DNA of 64,000 nucleotides from Atriophallophorus winterbourni (lineage: Eukaryota > Platyhelminthes > Trematoda > Plagiorchiida > Microphallidae), in assembly GCA_013407085.1 (NCBI GenBank), contig JACCGJ010013492.1, positions 1 through 64,000 of the forward strand. The letters run 5' to 3'. Positions 43,181 through 55,883 of this stretch are shown piece by piece. Made by a program: the position numbers and the translations under genes. Every line of letters starts with the position of its first letter. Position 1 is the stretch's first letter. The notes beneath the pieces were generated by a model that was not told the DNA's origin, searched no databases, and worked only from the letters and a program-made list of their open reading frames with translations.

Positions 43181-43481
43181 GTATTGTATTAGACAAGATT
43201 GGAAGAACTATGACGAAAATACTTGATCTGTAGGATTGAACTATGCACAAGCGTCATACAGATCAAATCGTTTATCAGGATTCAGGTCAGTTGCGTTTTG
43301 ATTGGTTGCATTAGCAAACATAGCACGTCAATTCTATATTCTTCCGAGAATACTGATTTCAGTGAACCTGTCAGATGATCGCAACGGCTGAGGGACAAAC
43401 CTATTCGAGATTACAAGAATCCGGGGACTATTTTGAACAGCGGCGGATGTGATGATTGTTTAAATAACAATCAATAATACT

Positions 43482-43729
43482 AAGTTGCGCTTGTATGCCA
43501 CTGTTGTTTAAGGTTGTTACGACCAACCCGTTCAATCACACCAGCCCCCACTCATGTAGACTTGGTTTGAACCCATGACCATGAATAAAAAAGCTCATTT
43601 ACATGCATTTCCATCACACACCCAACCTCATGCGGATCCTGATACTACTGTCCCTACCTGACGAGTGCAAACAGCACGAAACCGGTCATGGGGTGTGTGT
43701 GATGCAGATGTATGCGAATGTGCTTTTTT
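43482..43729. mobile_element. Hammerhead repeat (retrozyme-like) inserted in Gypsy 3' LTR, 13-bp TSD
   Basis: A 248-bp insertion is bounded by AATCAATAATACT at 43469-43481 and again at 43730-43742; the uninterrupted sequence is visible in the 5' LTR. It contains one unit of the ~235-bp family, but its second half (from about 43625) is inverted, giving palindromic ends (GCTCATTTACATGCATTTCC and its reverse). Confidence 0.8.
43651..43694 (+). ncRNA. Hammerhead ribozyme, intact core
   Basis: CTGACGA at 43658-43664 (position 7 is free), stem II GUGC/GCAC with loop AAACA, GAAA at 43678-43681, stem III AC/GU with loop CG, and GUC with cleavage predicted at 43687/43688. Stem I CCCUA/UGGGG pairs with one wobble after a mismatch at the first position. 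Confidence 0.7.
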
Positions 43730-44264
43730 AATCAATAATACTGTTATTCATATTATCATTGTTTTGCTTATAAACAATAATATACCGCGTAATTCGAATA
43801 CTGAGCTTGGAGATTCTTAATTTTATTAGTTGGTTGGCAGTTTCATTCAATTGACTACAATACAATTCATAACATAAATCTTGTTTACTCGTTACGTATC
43901 ATTGAATGGAATTTGATTCTCTACTTCTTTGTATTCTTACACGTGCAATCTTTCTGACGGCAATTTTGAATCAATTTAGAGCCTGCTGTGTTGAAATTTC
44001 TAGTATACTGTGGACAAAAATAAAAATAAATTTTGAGCAAAATTGAATGATTTAAGCATCCCGTTTAAATATATAACATGGTTCAATAATGAATACGTGG
44101 GGTGTGAACACTCTATATATTGTACATTGTGGATGTTTTTGCTTAATTTCGTTAAGATTAACGTGTCTCAATGGTATTGACTGTAAAACCGTGCAGATTT
44201 TAAACGACAGTTTCAGGGTTTCGAGTTTTGAGTAAATATGCTTAACGTGAATTCAAAACCTGCA

Positions 44265-44415
44265 TTTACATACATTTTGATCACACACGGACGACGTCAG
44301 GTTTCTCGCTGTTTGCGCTCACCAGGTAGGAACATTATGCTCAGGATCCGTATGTTTTGAAACAGTGGATAAAAGGTAAACAAAGTTTGCGTAATGTTGG
44401 TACGGCTAAACTTAA
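44265..44415 (-). repeat. Degenerate hammerhead repeat
   Basis: The minus strand has CTGGTGA (A6 to G), GCGC-AAACA-GCGA, GAAAC and GTC, so the fold is recognisable but the core is broken. Confidence 0.5.
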
Positions 44416-44510
44416 ATTTTCACGATACCCAGGTATGAAATATTTACGGAAAGTAGACGGAAAATATACTACAACAATTATTCACTTCTTTCCACTTAGT
44501 AAATTCATAC

Positions 44511-45045
44511 TGTGGAGATGTGAAGTACATTTGTGATGTTTGCAAATCATGAGATTACGCGTGGTGTGCAGAGCACAACCCTCCGTCACAACACAAAAGT
44601 CTGAAGCATCGAAATATCGGACATCAACAATCAAGAACTCATGACAATTCTGGTTTAGAAAGAAATGCATGATGACGGTTCGAACGAATCTAACACGAGC
44701 AGATGGATAATGTCAGCCCCTATTAAGCGATCTTCACCCGAGCTCAGCTTGATGAGGGCTTGAAATGAGCCGATTGGCACGAAATTCATTAACAAATCAG
44801 ATCGAATTGATAACCGGTTCTCACATGACACAAACGATGTTGTGACAAACGCTCAGTTCTTTTTACATGTGCCTAATAAATGCATTCGACCATTTGGTGT
44901 TCTCTTGTTCCGTGGGGTTTGTGGATGAACCTATCTACCGGTAGAATGGTTGACCTCGGGGATGAATAAGAACACAACCGTCAAGTGATTATGAAACGCG
45001 CCGGTGTGTGTGATTAATGATGGGTCAATTGTCCTGAAGCCGGTG
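44511..45045 (+). repeat. LTR-like repeat, copy 3
   Basis: It starts TGTGGAGATG and carries CACAACCCTCCGTCACAACA, TGATGAGGGCTTGAAATGAG, CAAATCAGATCGAATTGATA, AATAAA at 44875-44880 and CTCGGGGATGAATAAG. It aligns in order with 12720-13215 and 23293-23830. Confidence 0.5.
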
Positions 45046-45119
45046 CAAACAACGGAATAGACTTTAGAACATGAAACGTGATTTGACCTCTATTGAACTG
45101 CCTGAATCACAACCTCACC

Positions 45120-45680
45120 TATAATATTATCTTCAACTCATTCATGGTCTCCGTGGCTCCAGAAAGATGTTGAACTTATGCAGCGAATCTATTACCGCTC
45201 AACAAAACTAGTTCTCAGCCTTATAAAGAAAGGAGAGCTCAACGGAATCTGTCCGACTTTCTCTGTCGATGAATCAGAGGAGACCTTATCTTACTTTACA
45301 AAAAATTCCATACCCCAAACCATCTCTTACAGGATTTATTCGCGCGAAGGGATACGAGAAATTATAGGACCCATGAATTTGTGCTGGTGGTACCTCATTC
45401 CCGCCTGAAATCTAAATGGTATTTTCATTCTGTCTGTGTCTGTTTTACTTGGAACAGTTTACCTTCAATTGTTGATCACTCCTCGAGCTTGTATGAATGT
45501 AAAACGAAATTAGACGATTTTTTATTGAATTTCTCTTTTCCCGAACACTTATATACTGCTTACTCTAATTCCTAATCTTGTTTATACACTTACATTTCAA
45601 TTTTTACCATCGTATGGTTGTTGCTAAGCTTGTTGCTTTTTAGACCATTAGAAACGTTGAATGACCTTGAACTTCTTGAT
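45120..45680 (+). pseudogene. CR1-like 3' fragment
   Basis: The plus frames read MQRIYYRSTKLVLSL, then SRLKSKWYFHSVCVCFTWNS and LPSIVDHSSSLYECKTKLDD, then the 3' UTR ATGGTTGTTGCTAAGCTTGT and GCTTTTTAGACCATTAGAAA with TTGAAT-like tail repeats. It is truncated at the 5' side near 45120. Confidence 0.7.
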
Positions 45681-45684
45681 AATG

Positions 45685-47110
45685 AAGTACGGGACATAAG
45701 GGCCGTGGCAGCCTGATAGTACATAAAAATTCATTTGATTTTTTATCTTGCATTTTACTGTCATGTTACATTTCCAAGCTCAGTGATTCATTTCAAAGTC
45801 TTCAAAAGACAAACACCTCGGCTCTCGTTCATTGGAAACATATTACCATCCCAAATGTTTTAGCTCAATTACTGTCAAAAAATTCATAAGACAATATCGT
45901 AAATTTTAAGATATCGTTGTGTTCTGCAATGAATTTTTTGCAGCAGGTTTGAAGTAAAATAAAATAGACTGCTTATGAGAAGGCTGCATAAATTTGGCTC
46001 ATGAATCTGGATTATTCGGAACCTGATATTTCCAATTTGTATCGCTTGTCCTATTTAAATATTTGCGGTTATGTTTAGCTTAAATGGAACTTTATTTGAG
46101 ATGACGCAAAATTAATCTGAGTAAGCGATCTAATTTATGGAAATGACCGGATTCGGTGGTTGCCCATTTCTCATCCAATAAATCTAATGCAGGATTGAAA
46201 AATTAAACTGGGATTTGAAGCGATTGTTAATCGAGAATGGCACATCCAACGTTCGCATACTCGATTTACACAGCAGCGTATTTTGGTAAAACGATCAAAT
46301 TTATAGATCTAAGCAGTATTTCTTGTCATCACATCATTGTAAATGTAAGTTCTTATTTCTTTGAAATATATTTTGACGGGAGGCCTGATAGCTGAGTCAT
46401 ATTCAAATGTCCCTGTTTCTTTCGCGTCCGGGGGAACAATATTTCTGCATCTTAAGTGCACATCCGGATTATTACATGGGTGGTTTTAGTGTGATATAAC
46501 TGGGCTAAAGCAATTCTTATACACAGCTAATCATTGCATTTTCTGAATTTTTTGTGCCTACCTTAAATACAAGCGAATTAAAGCAACTTGTATATTTGCA
46601 TGAGAATAGAGCTGCTCTGGGTAAATGTGTACCAAATCTGAGCCCATTAAGATTTAAAGCATTATGATACTGACTATATTAGATAAAAATTCACACATTC
46701 GTCATTTTTAATCTATTTTACATTCGAAAATTATTTGAGCTAACTCTTTAATAACGTGTTTCAAGAAATGACGCTAAAATGTGAACAGTGTTTGAAATTC
46801 CGCTTTGCGGAAAAATAAAATATTTGAACATTTTTAATTTTTCATAGATTTTGCTTTGGTTATTTGTAAGAGTTTTTAACGCTTGACAAGTAATCGTGTA
46901 AATTTATACCAGAACATTGGCTTCAATGAATGCTTGAAATATTCCAATTTTGTCTGGCATTTTTGTTGCTTACACTGAAAATTCATTTCGAGCTGCATTC
47001 AATCATTAAGCCAGATGGTTGGATCACAGTTTATACAATTCATGGACACTAGACGAGATATTAAACTCCGCTTTTACGGATTGTGGATTTCGTAAATATT
47101 ATTTCGTATT
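45685..47110. other. No feature recognised
   Basis: AT-rich sequence without recognisable genes or repeats. Confidence 0.45.
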
Positions 47111-47124
47111 ATATTATTTTAAAT

Positions 47125-47432
47125 ACGACATGTTGTGCGGACACATGTGATTGAACAGATTGGTCATGCCAACCTTATCTAACAGAGGCAAGCACAAATG
47201 GTTTAGCATTCTTCCACTCTTTCGATCCCATGCGGATCCTGATCTTACTGTCCCTACCTGATCAGTGCAAACAACACGAATCCGGTCATGGGGTGTGTGT
47301 GATGGAAATGCATGCAAATGAGCCATTTTTCATGGTTATGGGTTTTACTCCATCTACATGTGTTTTGGGCACATGCGATTGGACAGGTTGGTAGTACCAA
47401 ACTTATCCAACAGTGAATTACAAGCGCAACGT
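47125..47432 (+). repeat. Degenerate hammerhead repeat, about 1.3 units
   Basis: The plus strand shows GGATCCTGATCTTACTGTCC, CTGATCA (G8 to C), GTGCAAACAACAC, GAAT and GTCATGGGG. Two core positions are lost. A palindrome remnant GGTTGGTAGTACCAAAC lies at about 47386. Confidence 0.55.
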
Positions 47433-47499
47433 GTTTATGACATGTTGTTATTCGTGTAATCAACACATTTATGGTAAATACAAAATAACGCATTAAGTT

Positions 47500-50460
47500 T
47501 CAGTAGTGGTTTGTCCGAGCACATCCATAAAAACTAGACATTTTACCGACATTCCAACAAAACAAATTAATTTTTCATCGTTCATGTACCTCTACTTACT
47601 CTGACATGCGCCATACCTAGGATAATTGAGATCAATATTATAAGACTTACGTGATGATTCCAAATTACTTGAGTAACTTAACTAGATGTCTCAACATTTA
47701 TTTGTGAATTTCAACTGGCTGATCCAATCAAAATAATCAGTGTGTTATGACTTGAAATTCTGATTGGTCAGAATTCATTAGTTGGATTGAAATGTTTTCT
47801 TCTAATTTCGGCAACATCCGCCTTAATTATCAAATTTAGACATCATTGCCCAAGAAATCATATCTTAAGAATATCACTCTGGGCCTGCAGCAACACACGT
47901 GGTATAAATCTTTGATCATTCATTGTCAGTTCTGTATCAGCAAAATTAAATCCTGAAACATCTAGACAAATTTAAGCCGATAGAACGCTGAAAATAATAC
48001 GAGTTCGCAAAGATATTAGGTGGCCTATATTTAAAAATACAAGAGACCAGTTTTCAATGAACCAATTTTGAGAAAAGCGTTAAGCACCAGTCTTTCGCTG
48101 GAATGACACAAATTGGTTGGCCCATTGATTGTTGCAATATCTCTATACTTTTTTGGTTGTTTATTTGTTTCGTAGCACAAGCGGTGTATGCTAAGAATCA
48201 GAATATGCTTGAATGCTTATTTTCGCCCAAATATGACCACAGCAAACCAACATTAAAATTACCATGAATTAACGGTTGAATTATGAATTAATAGCCAAGA
48301 TACGACAGCGATGACAATGTTTCACTTCGATGTATACGCGACAATGAATTTATCAAGCAACACATGTTTTGAAATTCCTGTGTGAATTAATAATGTTCTT
48401 GTAAAAGAAACAACAACGATGCATGCAAATTTACTGCATTCGTCGGGGCAGTTTAGTCTATCTTGGAAATGCTTATCAAGAAAAGTACCCACACAACGAG
48501 ATTCAATGTGATAGGTAATAACTCGGCTACCTACACAGGGGTCCACAGAAATTTATTTTTCTGAAAACAATGATTCAATTACTTCAAGCCGATGAGAGGT
48601 ATTAAAACTTTTTAAAAGAGTTACTAATTAACCTAATAAATATATAGTTTTACTCAGATCCAACTGTTTTACGGCCATGGTGCATATTCTTGCATTCGGG
48701 ATGCTTCACACAGTGACCTAAAGCACGTATCCAGCGGCCTTTTAAAATCACTTGTTAGCCCTGAGTGGATAAGCTATTGATACCAGGAGAGCATTTTCAT
48801 GGCAAGCTTGACTTTTTGGAAAGCTATGTTTGGTTTCCGTGACAATGTTGTTGGCCATCCTTCGTTCGATGTCAATCATCGATGTTGATCGCGAACACAA
48901 GATCTCATGATCCACAGCATTTCAAATGACTGAGAAGATCAATTCAGAAGAAACAACGTTCAATTCGACGGCATGCTCGGACGATCGGTGTCAGCTGCAT
49001 GCTGTTGCAGTGTTCTATCCTCAGCAGCGACGAAACTCTATATCTGCGTTGAATTATGAAACGGTCGATTTCAAACATGGACGTACGTCACAAGGGCCTT
49101 ATAGTTTCATGTGAATTGATTTTGATGACCATATGCTTTTCAGCGTAAATAATCCGAACGTTTTTGGCAATTCAAAGCATTTTACAGTTTACGATGTTGG
49201 GCTTGTCAATTTAGAAAGCTTATGAATCCAAGACTAATTAATTTTCTTCTTAGTCGTAGAGGAAGAATATCTCGTGTACAGAAAGCAAATTACCTGTGGA
49301 TCATTCAATCTCATGCGCTCGTCTTTGAACGTTGTTTCGATAGAACAGCAACTCTCCGAGACAAGTTGTCAGCTGTGAATTTTCTCGTTCGTTTAAAATT
49401 CCACAAGATGACTTATTTGCATATTGGGTGATTCCGAAACGGCTTGAAAAATCGCCCTTCTTCGGTAATGAAACTTTGGAATTGGTGGTTTCCAATGGGA
49501 TTATGAGTTATACATCAAACATGACATGTATTGATCGCATGTGATTTTATCGGTAGCAAGTTCTCAGTTATTGTGAATTTTCTCTATGCGTTTTTCGCCT
49601 AATAATCAAACATGGAAAAACTTGGAAAACTGAACTCGAAAGCCTTGTGGGGGCGGTGAGAAAAATAATGTTTCGATAAACCTCAATTGTCCGGTAATAA
49701 CAGCAATTGCCTGTGGTGTTTCACAAAAAATCTTTTGAATTATCTGTAAATCAAGTGACCCGTCGGTAGACAGAAATTGACTTCGTTCAATTGATGTAAC
49801 GTTTTTTACTTGATACAGGGGTTACAGAAACTCCGAGGCATCTACCCCAGTCATTACGGCTACGTAAAATCACATGCGTCATGCTAATCTGATTATCAAT
49901 AGGCAAGATATATACTAGTCTATAGTGTGTCTAGTAAGCTAAACCATGAAAAACAATAATTAAAATATTTCCCTAAGTTAAAACGTAACCTGAATTTACT
50001 TTACGAGGGTATAAAAAATGTTTTGATTGGAAATCGTTCAATTCATTCCTAAAATCGTTCAACCAGTTTGCTCGGATAAAGTTCGATTGTATGTGATTCC
50101 AATCAAACAAACAAGGAAAAAATAAAAAGTACCGTCTTGAAATTTTGCGGAAATGAGGTACCACCAGTATATTATCATGGTTACGAGATTTTAGAATACA
50201 TATTTACGTGAATAGATCATACATGCAATGATTTCATGTATAAAGTAGTGGCCGCAGAATGATTGGGTATTCACCGATTCGTCGGTAGGGAAAACGATCA
50301 AAATTATTCAAACGATCATTCATTTATGTGGTTTTTTGTCATGCTAATCAGTTGTTACGTTGACCGTTGGTAGATTCGTTTTATTATCTGGATATCCCAC
50401 CTCAACCATAGCAACTAGGGAAATATCTATGTCATGTCAATCAATGTCGAATAACGTCTC
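47500..50460. other. No gene recognised
   Basis: Long AT-rich stretch. Frames at 48926-49114 and 49222-49431 have no motif I recognise. Confidence 0.4.
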
Positions 50461-50464
50461 CGGT

Positions 50465-50785
50465 CCTAGCGTTTCAAAGTGATTCAAACTGATTCAAAGT
50501 TGTAATGGTCTAAAAAGCATTCAGCTTAACAATAACCATAGGATGGAGTTATGAGGTATATACAATAAAAAGAAGAAGAACAGGGAAACTCATGTAGTGT
50601 AAATCGTTTCAAAATTTAAGTTGTCTCTGAAGTATTTGTCCAAATTAGCTTTAAAATTATCCAGGTTGGCTGAGTGTGTAACAGTGGAGGTTGTGGACCG
50701 ACAACCAGAGGAATTCCACAACATAAGAAAATGCCTATTGACAAAGCGTCTATTAGGCACATGACAGAGTGTTACAGTGCAAATC
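50465..50785 (-). pseudogene. CR1-like 3' fragment
   Basis: The minus strand has RFVNRHFLMLWNSSGCR and SANLDNFKANLDKYF (the end of the RT), then TATGGTTATTGTTAAGCTGA, GCTTTTTAGACCATTACAAC and TTGAATCAG-type tail repeats, matching the ends at 28300 and 62440. Confidence 0.65.
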
Positions 50786-51083
50786 GGCCAATCATAACTA
50801 ATTGTTCGAATATGTATGCACCAGTTGTCACTTCGATCTCATATGTCAGGTGATTTCGTGGCTCCGTTCGAATATTCGCCATACTGAGATCTTTTACCAT
50901 ACTTCTTCGAATTACAAATCGTTCGATGGCTGCTGATTTTCCTTTTTCAAAACAGGTTGACATTCTGAAGTTCTCGTGCAATTCTTCTGAAATACGAATT
51001 CTTGCGGGTTTTCGGGGCTTCCCGTTCTGGTGCCGGTGGATGATCTTGTGCTTATTGTCCAGGAGCACATAATTGGCACTCAA
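50772..51083 (-). other. Unrecognised open frame, 104 codons
   Basis: An uninterrupted minus-strand frame from a TTG, not an ATG. It is hydrophilic and basic in the middle (KPRKPARIRISEELHENF), followed by RFVIRRSMVKDLSMANIR and a YEIEVTTGAYIFEQL end. It overlaps the start of the CR1-like fragment at 50785. I recognise no family. It could be an exon, a transposon remnant or chance. Confidence 0.2.
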
Positions 51084-51169
51084 AAAGTATACTTACGTAC
51101 TTGGTCAGCGCTGGTTATTATATGATTGCCCTCATGTATGTTTATTTTATCCGGGAAACATTTGGGCTG

Positions 51170-51512
51170 AAAATTTCTAAAATACTGTACCGTCCATACC
51201 TGATAACAACCAAGAACAAGAAACGGGGTGTGTGTGTGATGGAAATGCACGCAAATATGGATGTTTCGGTTAAGCCCATGGATTTAACTCACCTACCTGT
51301 GTATGGACACATCTAATTGAACAGTTTAATGGTGTAAGCCTAATTGAATAGTGAATTACAAGTTTAAATTGAATTACTGTGTATCCACTGTTCCAAATCC
51401 CGAGTATCATGATCGAACTGACCTTACTTGATAAGTGCAAACAGCACCAAAACAGTCGTGGGTTGTGTGTGATGGAACTGCATGCAAATACAGATTTCTA
51501 CTAGATTGCGTT
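51170..51512 (+). repeat. Degenerate hammerhead repeat dimer
   Basis: Two cores about 235-240 bp apart: TACCTGATAACAACCAAGAA with GAAAC but no cleavage triplet (51197-51235), and CTTGATAAGTGCAAACAGCA with GTCGTGGG (51427-51472). Both have core mutations. Confidence 0.5.
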
Positions 51513-51514
51513 TG

Positions 51515-52490
51515 TTTGTCTTGAATGTATCGTAAGCGTATATTTTAGATTTCTATCATTGATGAGTGATTGTATTACATTCGAGTTTAAACCCAAATAT
51601 GGCGAGGAAATTAGATCAGGTACGTTTCCTCAAAATGCACACAATAGACGTAGTCTTACCTTGATTGATTTAGATGTTTTCGTTAAAAAAATTCACAATG
51701 TTCTTTTATCTTGAATGAATTAAAAAAGAATTTTCTCAGATTTGATCCCGACATGCTCTTGTAAATTGTAACAGATTGTTCGTTAAGTTGAACCAAAATT
51801 TAAGGTTTCAAATTTTTCTTCCACCCACGCATGTTTAGAGATCAATTTTGACTTATCTGATTCTGAAAACAACAAGCAAAAGCGACCGGTTTTTTGAGTT
51901 GATCCAGATTTTTTCATGGGCATGGAAAAGAAATTGCATTTATTTTCCTCATTTCGTTAGTTTGAAAACAATCGAGTTTGTTTTTCCTTCGTTGTGTAAA
52001 GAATCAACCTAGGATACCGATATGTATGGGAAATTTTCGGTATTTAAAAAGGAACGCCTTATACTTCATTACAAAGAATGCAGTATAATGATTATGGGAT
52101 TATTACCCTCTCAAAATATAATGTTCACAAAAATTGCAAAACTTTTCCTGGTTTAACGAAACAAAGCTTACTGAGTCATAATGTTAAAGGCCCTCCACAG
52201 CCAGTCTAAACTTTGGTCCGAATCATGCAGACCACGTACTTATATGACAAGCAGTAGCCACAAATGACCTTTCAAATCTGCGCTCTATAGCTTTAGGTGA
52301 AATAACAAACTGGGTGCAAAACAAACGTCCCTCTTTAAAACACGAAAACGTCTCTGAAGAACTTGTATTTAGCGATTTGCGTGTCAAAAGATGAGACACA
52401 GACTGCAGTAGTCTAACGCTAATGCTACGGAGCATCAAGCCGTAATTATGACTCAATCCATCTGTCTTGTTATACTCTTTTCTCATTGGT
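51515..52490. other. No feature recognised
   Basis: AT-rich; the 87-codon frame at 52223-52486 shows no domain. Confidence 0.4.
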
Positions 52491-52499
52491 TCAAGTTTA

Positions 52500-53772
52500 T
52501 GTGCATTATCGACTGCATGCTTGCACTGAGAGTTGTGCTCATTTTACAAAATGCACAGCTTGAGTTCGGACGTTTGATTTCTGGTTTGGAGTTATAACAA
52601 TCGGCGACGGGAGCGGGATGATGAGACTTTTAAACTAACAGCAACATCAACAAAAATAATTCAGCATAAACGGCAACGGAATCAGCAGAAACAAACAGAA
52701 ATGCCTTAACACCAGAAAAATACAACAACTACTATGCACGCTTTCGATTTGAAAACAACGCCAGCATCAACAAAAAAATAATTTAGCATCAACGGCAACG
52801 GTATCAACAGTACAAAGGGAGATGCTTCAACAACAATTGAAAACAATTTCACAAAGTATTCATGAACCATACTGTCTTCAAAGTGCACGAACCCCGAGCC
52901 TAACTTAACTGCCTACAAAAAAACCCTCCTGGCTCTGGCCGAATGACTATCAATATAGCTTCACGTTAAGATACGTCACAGTGCAAAACGCACACACAGC
53001 AAATCACTACAACCGCACAACCGCACGAACAGATATAAACTATAGATTACAACTGTAAGCTACTATGAGCGTCGGCACATACACATTATCAATATTTTCA
53101 ATACAACTACTCACCGCTAAACATTCACGCCAGCAACAGTGTACAGAAATATGCAACGACCAGATGTTACAGACCAAATGCTATAAAAATTCGATATTCC
53201 GAAGAGCGTAAAGTTCCAGATTTCGAATTCGAATTCACAAACCTACGCAGCGTCTCAATCTTCGTCTTATCAATAATGAACCCTGCAAAATTGTAGTAGA
53301 TTGACCTGCATAATGTTGATCAATATCATGTCACTCAAATACATCCGTGCCAAGTGTCGGTCTTTTAAGACTGACTAAAGTACAACGAACTGGATGATAG
53401 AATGGTTGATACATTCAAACGCGAAATCATCAAATAGAAGAAAGAGATTGAGTGTCAGTCAAATCATACATTTTCAAGAACACGAAACTCAACAACGCCA
53501 AATAAGCTGACAGAATGCTATCTTGGACAACCAATGATGACGTCGCGTGATGCGATGCTTCTTTATTCTGCTTTCGGAAAAGGGAGCAACAAACGTGCGT
53601 ACTTTCCTGCACACATCAAGCATAAATCATAAATCAGTCGATTTGTCTTGATTTACTTTTTTCTATTCGGTCTGTGCATTATCGACCGCATATTTGCACT
53701 AAGAGTTATGCTCAACTGCTAAAATACACAGCTTGTGTTCGTACGTTTGCTTCTGGTTTGGGAGTTACAACA
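52500..53772 (+). mobile_element. Miniature LTR-type element (TRIM-like)
   Basis: Terminal direct repeats of 100 bp (52500-52599 and 53673-53772) both run TGTGCATTATCGAC ... GGAGTTAYAACA, so they start TG and end CA as LTRs do. The left one is followed at once by ATCGGCGACGGGAGCGGGAT, a possible primer-binding site. The ~1.07-kb interior has no coding frame but contains an internal near-repeat (CAACRKCAACGGAATCA). No clear target duplication or polypurine tract is visible. Confidence 0.5.
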
Positions 53773-53784
53773 GTTGTGTAGAAT

Positions 53785-54770
53785 AAAGTCTGTAGACCAC
53801 GTTTAGGAGGAATATGCCAAGTATCTAGTCGTCAAGTTTTCCGAAAGCCACAAATGAATTCATCCTCTAATTCTCTACTTAATAATACTCGTAATTTTCC
53901 TTTCTGCACTATTCATTTTCAATCTTATGGCGCGAAGCCAAATTTGAATTCTTATTCAATCTTCTTTTAATCAATACCTCATGTTTTGTACTGTTTACCT
54001 ACTATTTTCCTGCACTTCTTTTAAACGATTTAATGTAGGTCGAACAATTTATCAAAATCATTTATGTGTGAGCTTCCTTGGCTATTATGACATTCTAGAA
54101 GCAGATTCAATACTGTACTTTGTGTCGTACAGACGAATTATCAAAATTATCTTCACGAATACTTCTCACCAGATGCACTACGATCACCTCAAATTTTGCA
54201 TCCAATTCTAAAACTCGATCACAGCATATCATATTGACTTCTAGCAAGACTTAATATTCAAGGTTAATAATGTAATTCGTGACAGGATATTTTGTCCGAG
54301 AGAACTTCTTATGAAATAATTACACTCAATTTAATCTCGTTGATAGAATATGTATAATTTGCACAATTATATTTTTCATAATTTGCACAGATTTAGTATA
54401 TGTTTTAACCACTAGCCTGAAGCTAAATTTTTCGTTTACTATCGAATAAAGCTTAGACTTTCTTTTTCTCCTTCAATGATGAGTAGATGGTAATACGAGA
54501 AAACTATATAGCATAAAATTTCACCTCCCCCAGAAATGAATATTTTACAAATTCACATATAGGCTGCTGTCAGTGATTTGGTGCCCAAATCATTTCTTTT
54601 ATTTATAGATTTTTAATCGTCATATTGCAACTGTTTCAGTGGTAGCCTTGTGGATATACTTGGGAATATCTGGATTAATAATTTCTGATTAATACATCTT
54701 GGAACAATTCAAAATGGACATCTGATATCAGCAGGTAATATTGATCTGAGTAGATGAAATAAACTAGCTA
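53785..54770. other. No feature recognised
   Basis: AT-rich sequence; no gene supported. Confidence 0.4.
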
Positions 54771-54772
54771 AA

Positions 54773-55033
54773 TTAATTTAGTAAAGATATTGCACCAAAA
54801 TCGATGATGATCTTTGTGTCTGACTTCTCCAGGTAAACACGGAGGAGGATACACAGCGGGATACTCGTTGTCATAGGCGATTCCGAGGTCAGCGTGCTTG
54901 TAAAGGTTGTACACAGCTTATGACCCATAAGCAACTCTGCTTTTGAGTGTTTAACGAGTAAGCATCTATGTCGGGTTGCGCGATAGACCAGAAGCAAACG
55001 TTGGACTATTTCCGATGACGTACCCCTCCCCAC
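54773..55033 (-). pseudogene. Gypsy integrase C-terminal fragment
   Basis: The minus frame has SEIVQRLLLVYRATRHRCLL and KAELLMGHKLCTTF, matching the FLLxYRxTPHxTTGxSPAELLMGRxLRT motif after the integrase core. It lacks the catalytic domain and has no neighbouring element. Confidence 0.6.
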
Positions 55034-55129
55034 GCAATTTTATTGGGGCCCGCGTGAAGGAATCAGCGAAACGCCCAGCCCGAACATTCGAATGAGTTTG
55101 ATGCAGTTTGGAGCGTTTGTGTTTGATAT

Positions 55130-55883
55130 TATTCAAGGTAATTCAAGTTTTTTTGATAGTCTAAGAAGCTACAACTTTAACAACAACCATTTGATGGTAC
55201 AAATTGAAATGTAAGTGTATAACCAAGATAAGGAATTAGAGTAAGCAGTATATAAGTGTTCGGGAAACGAATAATTCAATAAAAATTCGTCTTATTTCGT
55301 TTTGCATTCACGCAAGCTCGTGGACTGAGCAAGGGTAAAAAGTAAATTGTTCCAATTAAAACAGACATGGAAAGAATAAAAATACCTTCTTCAGTTCAAG
55401 CGGGAATCGCGTACCACCAGCACATATTCATGGGTCCGATAATTCCTCGTATCCCATCGCGTGTATAAATCCTGTAAGGGATGGCTCCGGGTATGGAATG
55501 TTTTGTAAAGTAAGGAAAGGTCTCCTCTGATTCGTCAATATGGAAAGTCCGACAGATTAAGTTCAGCTATTCTTTCTTCATAAAGCTTGTTGCGGATGCT
55601 AAGAATTAGTTTTGTTGATCGGTGTTAGATTGCTGCATAAGTTCAACATCCTTCTTGAGCCACCGAGACCATGAATAGTCTCAAGTATTTATTCATGATC
55701 CTTGGGAATATCTTAAGCGAAAACTTCCCGAATATCCGTTTGAGTAGATTTAGCACACGTGTTGCTTTTTTGGAGGCAGTGTTAGTTCGAAGTGAAGTTT
55801 TTAAACTGGAGCATATCCAGACACCCAAATCATCCAATTCATTGACACGGCAAAACATTTATAACGATCTTGACGAAAGCTGA
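55130..55883 (-). pseudogene. CR1-like element, 3' end
   Basis: The minus frames have NELDDLGVWICSSLKTSLRT, RVLNLLKRIFGKFSLKIFPR and later MQQSNTDQQN-like and YTRDGIRGI-like residues broken by stops. The tail box TTTTAGACTATCAAAAAAAC and TTGAATTACCTTGAAT lie at 55130-55170. It nearly matches 61469-62000. Confidence 0.7.

Larger units (their letters stand above)
40813..43869 (+). mobile_element. Decayed Ty3/Gypsy LTR retrotransposon
   Basis: Short LTRs (40813-40959, and 43448-43869 split by an insertion) flank a gag-pol region in the usual order: gag (from ATG at 40985), CCHC zinc knuckle, LDTG protease, RT, RNase H remnants. No integrase is recognisable and the interior is only about 2.5 kb, so it is deleted as well as mutated. 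It lies immediately upstream of the transporter gene, head to head with it. Confidence 0.75.
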
